A DNA stretch of 64,000 nt from Asterias amurensis (taxonomy: Eukaryota > Echinodermata > Asteroidea > Forcipulatida > Asteriidae). Below are positions 54,826-64,000 of the stretch, piece after piece. Below the pieces are notes generated by a model that did no database searches, was not told the DNA's origin, and saw nothing but the letters and a program-made list of their open reading frames with translations. Each line of letters starts with the position of its first letter. Within the stretch, counting starts at the first letter, position 1. The position numbers and the translations under genes were made by a program. Location of the stretch: positions 21,534,965 through 21,598,964 of the forward strand of contig NC_092656.1 in the NCBI RefSeq assembly GCF_032118995.1. The letters run 5' to 3'.

Positions 54826-57023
54826 CTAGTTGTACCGACAGGGACCGATGCCAATGGGACAGCACTTGTATTCACCGTACTCAGCTATACAATTGGATGG
54901 AACATCTATCTCGCACTTGATGGCAGCACACGATGGACCATCGGTCGTACAAATGCACTCGTCACAATTCTCCTCCTCCACCCATGTCTCACGCAAAGCG
55001 CGGTAGTTGTTTGCCGAGTCCAAACACCCTGTAAAGAGTTGATAATTGAGTAAATGTCTAATTTTTATGACAGCCAACGATCATTTCCCAGAGGGAAACA
55101 AATAGATTCAAGTAAGACGGCATCATAGTAAAAAGATAGGAGAGGTATCCCCATAAAAATTAAAAAAATAGTAAAAAAAAAACCTGATTTTTTTTTTCGT
55201 GCGGCTTTAAAATAAGTAATTTGTTGGTAATTATTTTGAGTAAACGTTTCATTTTTGTGTGATTTTTTTTCTAAAATTAATGGTATTTCTGATTGACCAT
55301 TCTACCAATAAAGCTCTTAGAGGCCACTGATGAACAACACGTCATTTACTCGTACCAATATAACCTTGTTTGTTATACCCACTTAATGGTTGAAGGGTCT
55401 GTTTACGTTTGGTATAATGAAAATTATAAGTCAACTGTGTTGATAAGGAGTACATAGCAGCAGCTATGCTAGTAGGCCTATATTATATTTTGAGAAATAT
55501 TTCACTTCGAAGTACTGCAGTATTTGTAAAAACTAAACACTCTTTTTATCCCCACAATTGGCATAAAAAGTAGCATCAGCGCGAATGCTTCTAAGACAGT
55601 GTATTCCTGTTTATTAATCTTCCTGTGTGGACATTTCGCTCCTGATTTTCGTCTATATCTCAAACACGCGACAATGAAATTTGCATTTGTTTATAGGTGT
55701 TCTCGGTAAATTTCGGCAAATGAGCAGCCAATTTAACCAACAAGCTCTTCTATTTCGCGCGAAATCGAATGCTATTGAAAAGGGTCATTCGATTTCGTTT
55801 TATGATTAGTCAAATGTAATGTTGCGTCATTCGATTTAACAAAGATAATGATTCAAATTAACAATTCATCAAAGCAGCATTCAAATTCGCAGAGGCTTCT
55901 TGGGGCATGTGTGTCACGAAAAAGAATGACGGTACGCTAAATTGAACAGAGTGCTAAAGGAATTTCACTCGACTCAAAACGAAATTGAATGGCCGAATTC
56001 TGAATTTCAAACACAGTAACAACTGGAGAGGTAAAACAGCTTTAATTCGAACGCATGAAAATGAAATTGGCTGCTCATTTGTCGAAATTGACAGAGAAAC
56101 CCTATATTTGAATTGTATTATCTAAATTTATAAGATTGAAACATTCGAAAGGTTCTAAAAACCAAAGGTATACTTTGCCTTTAAAAAAGGCACTGAATAC
56201 TCTTTTGGTAATTACTCAAAAAAATTGTTAGCATAAAACATTACTTGGTTACAATGGAGAGCTGTTGATTATTGTGAGAAAAGGCTCCCTCTGAAGTAAC
56301 GTAGTTTTCGAGCAAGAAGGAATTGTCAACGAAAATATTTGAATCTGATTTCGAGACCTCAGAATCAGATTTTGAGGTCCCGAAATCAAGCATCTGAAAG
56401 CACACAACTTCGTGTGACAAGGGTGTTTTTTCTTCCATAATTATAGCGCAACTTCGACGACCAATCGAGTTCACATTTTCACAGGTTTGTTATTTTGTGT
56501 ATTTGTTGAAATACACCAGTGAGAAGACTGGTCTATGACAATTACCAAACGTGTGTCTTTAAAAAAAGGTTTCGCTTTTGTAAACATATTCTGTTTGCGG
56601 TCCATGATAAACAAAGCTATAGTTTTATAAAAACCGACACAAATGTGATTATGTTTGTGTTGATTAGTTTATTTATTTGTGTAAAGATGTTCAGTCACCC
56701 CTTTCTCTTTACTATAGCAATGACTGCAAAAATAACAATAAAAGAAGCTCCTTACCTGCGTTTATTGAAATGTTTTGTTTGCACTCCTTGGAACAAAATG
56801 TTTACCCACATAAGGTTTTGTTGGTTTAAGTTATTGATATGTTTGGTTAGACAATAAAATGAAGTTCCTTACCTGCCCGGCATTTTTGTTTGAACACAGA
56901 GATGGTTTTCCTGAGAAGCGAAACACCGTCATCCTTACCATCATTAATGGTCAAAACTCCACATGCATCTCCCTTCGCTTGAAGGAAACAAACCACGATC
57001 ACTAAACCCAATACCGAGACCAT
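54826..57023 (-). CDS. Single-VWC secreted protein, copy C, intact
   Basis: Exon 1, 57023-56873, and exon 2, 55028-54826, join in phase 1 to 117 aa. Residues 1 to about 18 form a signal peptide (MVSVLGLVIVVCFLQAKG). The mature N-terminal piece has two cysteines (DACG and QKCRAG). The rest is one von Willebrand type C domain with ten cysteines: CLDSANN, W..EENCDECICTTDGPSC, AAIKC, SNC, KCCPIG, PC. VWC domains bind extracellular ligands such as BMPs or mediate secreted-protein assembly, and arthropod single-VWC proteins act in antiviral and nutritional responses; which applies here is unknown. No membrane anchor. It is the only copy with both exons in a compact arrangement, so it is the best template for the family. 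Confidence 0.8.
55692..56105. mobile_element. Inverted-repeat MITE in VWC-C intron
   Basis: Paralogue of 39739-40153, with the same ends ('ataggtgttctcgg' and 'agagaaaccctat'). Confidence 0.7.
56185..56558. mobile_element. TTAA MITE in VWC-C intron
   Basis: Paralogue of 40233-40590, between TTAA at 56181 and 56559. Internal 'gatttcgagacctcagaatc' and 'gattttgaggtcccgaaatc' arms. Confidence 0.75.
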
Positions 57024-57266
57024 GATCAGAATAATATAACCGAGCTCTGCTGCAAATCGAGAACCTCAAGTTATGATTCTCTATATCAACATAAGATTTC
57101 AAAACTTTAATGTTTGATATCATGCGCCTACAAGCAACCAATACCTCAACAATTATGGCGATTGGATCTGCTGTCGTATAGTGTTGCACTGAATCATAAG
57201 AAGCTAATTTTAATCGACAAAAATACTATTACACACGCGCCATGGGAATATTGTTATTGTTATTAA

Positions 57267-57630
57267 AGGCAGTGGACACTATTTGTAATTACTCAAAAGA
57301 GTTAGTAGCATAAAACCTTTCTTGGTGAGGTTGTTGGTATAAAACATTGTGAGAAACGGCTCCCTCTGAAGTGCCATAGTTTTCGAGAAAGAAGTAGTTT
57401 TCCATGAATTTGATTTCGAGACCTCAAGTTTAGAATTCGAGGTCTCGAAATCAACCATCTAAACGCACACAACTTCGTGTGACAAGGGTGTTTTCTTCTT
57501 TCATTATTATCTCGCAATTTTGATGACCGATTGAGCTCGAATTTTCACAGGCTAGTTATTTTATGCATATGTTGAGATACACCAACTGTGAAGGCTACTC
57601 TTTGACAATTACCAAAAGTGTCCACTGCCT
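57267..57630. mobile_element. TTAA MITE upstream of VWC-C exon 1
   Basis: Paralogue of 51770-52148 with TTAA at 57263 and 57631. It has lost a short internal segment near 57328. Confidence 0.85.
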
Positions 57631-59130
57631 TTAAGATTATTTATTACCGTAAGCGATGGTTAGCAAGGGGGAGTAATATTGACTTTTCCATTACACGGTC
57701 CTACGTGTCCACGCCCCCAACTCTGATGTAGCCTTGAGAAGATTTCTGCTCTCTGTGTTAAAATGTCAATCAAGTTTCGATCTCTAATAACTGGAGATCT
57801 GAAAGGTATAATTTCGATATTTCATCCGACAATACTAGACTGCCATCTCCTAAGAAAAAAATAATGGCGACTTTTGCTATAATTTCGTTGCGTTGCACTG
57901 AATCATAAGTAGCTAATTTTAGTCAACAGAAATACTAATATTGTGCACATGGGAATGTTTTTTATTGCCATGGTGATTACCATCAGCGATGGTTAGCTTT
58001 GGGGGAGAGTTATTGATTTAACTATAACATGATTATCTTCCCCGCCCACATTTTCAAACAACTAGCCTTGCGAAAACTTGGTTTTTGTTATCGGTTGACA
58101 AATACGGGCGTTAATCGCATAATTGTTTGCTTGCCACCCCCGCCCCCCCCCCAGATCATCCTGTAGTTTGTTGATATAAACAATATTATTTTTCAAGTCT
58201 TAAGTAATTAAAAATCTATTATTATTAAGTTCTTAATTAATATTAAAAAAAATTCTCTTAAAGGGTGTGCATAAAAATGTTGGTAGGGTAAGCTGCAAAA
58301 TAAAACTAACAACTGAAGCTAACTTTCTGTCCAAGTAATCATTAATTTTAATTTCAATAAACATGTACAGAGCATTTCCAGATATACAGACCGTGAGTGA
58401 ACTTTCAACGACAAATCGCCATTAAAAGTAAACAAAATTATGTACAGACACTCGACGAAATAAAATACCACGAAATGAAATCAAACTTAACGACAAAACG
58501 CCTGGGACATTCCCTTCTTCGCAACCCCCACCCGGACCCATCCCTCCCTCCCTCCCCTCGATATTACAAAAGCAACACAAGTTTATGTTAAATAATTATT
58601 ATCTAAACTATATTTAATGGTGTCTGACGGGAACTTTTCTGAAACATTTTTCTGTGTAGGCTAGGCTGATGTGAAATTTCAGCAAAAGTGCGCCACCGTG
58701 CGGCGAGAAAAGATGCTCTCTCCCAGCTTAGCCTGAACATACTGACGTCACACTACAAATCTCGTTAATACGCCATAGATCTGCCTTGAGCCTACACGTA
58801 AATCCCCATTCAGAATCACCTTTGACCTCGCTTAATGTTGAAGCGCCCTAAGCCCAATTTCATAGCGCTGCTTAACGGTAAGCTAATTTACGTGCTTACT
58901 ATAGCAGAAAAATTTGCTTAAGCCTTAGCGTATTTCACAGGTTAGCAGAAAATTTGGGCGGTCATATTGCGTGTTTACCGCGGATTTGCATTGTGACGTC
59001 ATTTATTTTCGTGCGGTAAGCACCGGAAGGTTAGCATGCCTTTTCGTGTGCTTACAGTTAGCAGCGCTATGAAATAGAAATTGCAAAGTAAGCACAAAAT
59101 CGGCCTCTAAGCAGCGCTATGAAATTAGGC
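57631..59130. other. Duplicated flank, 375-bp insert and dispersed repeat; no gene
   Basis: The insert at 58131-58506 interrupts 'cgcataattgtt|cccttcttcgc' relative to 52597. It starts with a C-rich tract and has no recognisable ends. At 58865-59130 lies a longer copy of the 'agcgctgcttaacggtaagc' repeat with inverted 'ttagcagcgctatgaaat' phrases. Confidence 0.5.
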
Positions 59131-59226
59131 CCTGAGCATCACTAAGTGACGGATATGAGCGCTATAGCCTATAAGAAGCCACTATTATAGTATTTTTTAT
59201 TATAAACAAGTATCTCAAACTCGAAC

Positions 59227-59232
59227 TTTATT
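59227..59232 (-). promoter_or_regulatory. Poly(A) signal abutting the esterase stop codon
   Basis: The minus strand reads TGA immediately followed by AATAAA, so the 3' UTR would be only about 20-35 nt. Confidence 0.6.

Positions 59233-64000
<4,768 letters not shown>

Larger units (their letters stand above)
53790..56967. repeat. Segmental duplication, copy II (carries VWC copy C)
   Basis: Partner of 38047-40987. It additionally carries the MITE at 54541-54702; the other copy reads 'cgcttccaggttctag' straight through at that place. Homology then continues past 56967 with copy III at 51365-53126. Confidence 0.85.

Overview
Eukaryotic nuclear DNA from an invertebrate deuterostome, most likely an echinoderm and probably a sea star. 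The evidence is AT-rich sequence, small exons with GT-AG introns, proteins close to vertebrate orthologues, and very many short foldback or TTAA-flanked transposons. The organism call is inference; no species marker is visible.

Layout. 1-7.7 kb is repeat-rich intergenic DNA. 7.75-13.54 kb (+) holds a complete 8-exon GNB5 (R7-RGS partner G-beta5, 352 aa). 13.5-20.5 kb is a gene-poor, hairpin-rich stretch ending in one small + strand 3'-terminal exon of unknown function. 20.96-29.48 kb (-) is a complete 10-exon TPR gene that best fits TTC24 (788 aa), with a C-terminal CaaX box. 32.13-35.31 kb (+) is a complete 4-exon SSR2 (TRAP-beta, 189 aa). 35.9-38 kb holds a tandem duplication that captures a MITE insertion together with its empty site. 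38.9-57.0 kb (-) is a cluster of small secreted single-VWC-domain proteins: copy A (5'-truncated), copy B (possibly 123 aa, its intron carrying a giant palindrome) and copy C (intact, 117 aa). Between A and B on + lie two 3'-terminal exons of an unrecognised gene. 59.23-63.61 kb (-) is the 3' part of a cholinesterase/carboxylesterase gene that continues beyond the right edge.

Genome dynamics dominate the second half. A VWC gene plus its flank occurs at 38.05-40.99 and 53.79-56.97 kb, and its first exon plus upstream flank at 51.37-53.12 and 56.87-59.06 kb. A fossil end of an esterase exon at 53.75 kb marks a tandem duplication that once spanned VWC and esterase together. Several MITE families with TTAA target duplications (T2/Kolobok-like), hAT-like MITEs, tRNA-headed SINEs and a 4.4 kb foldback palindrome fill the introns.

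The complete genes are unrelated housekeeping or signalling genes, not a pathway. The most unusual items are the VWC cluster, the giant palindrome, and a tandem 3' splice site in TTC24 that would switch the CaaX tail on or off. No CRISPR array, rRNA, convincing free-standing tRNA gene or LTR element was seen.
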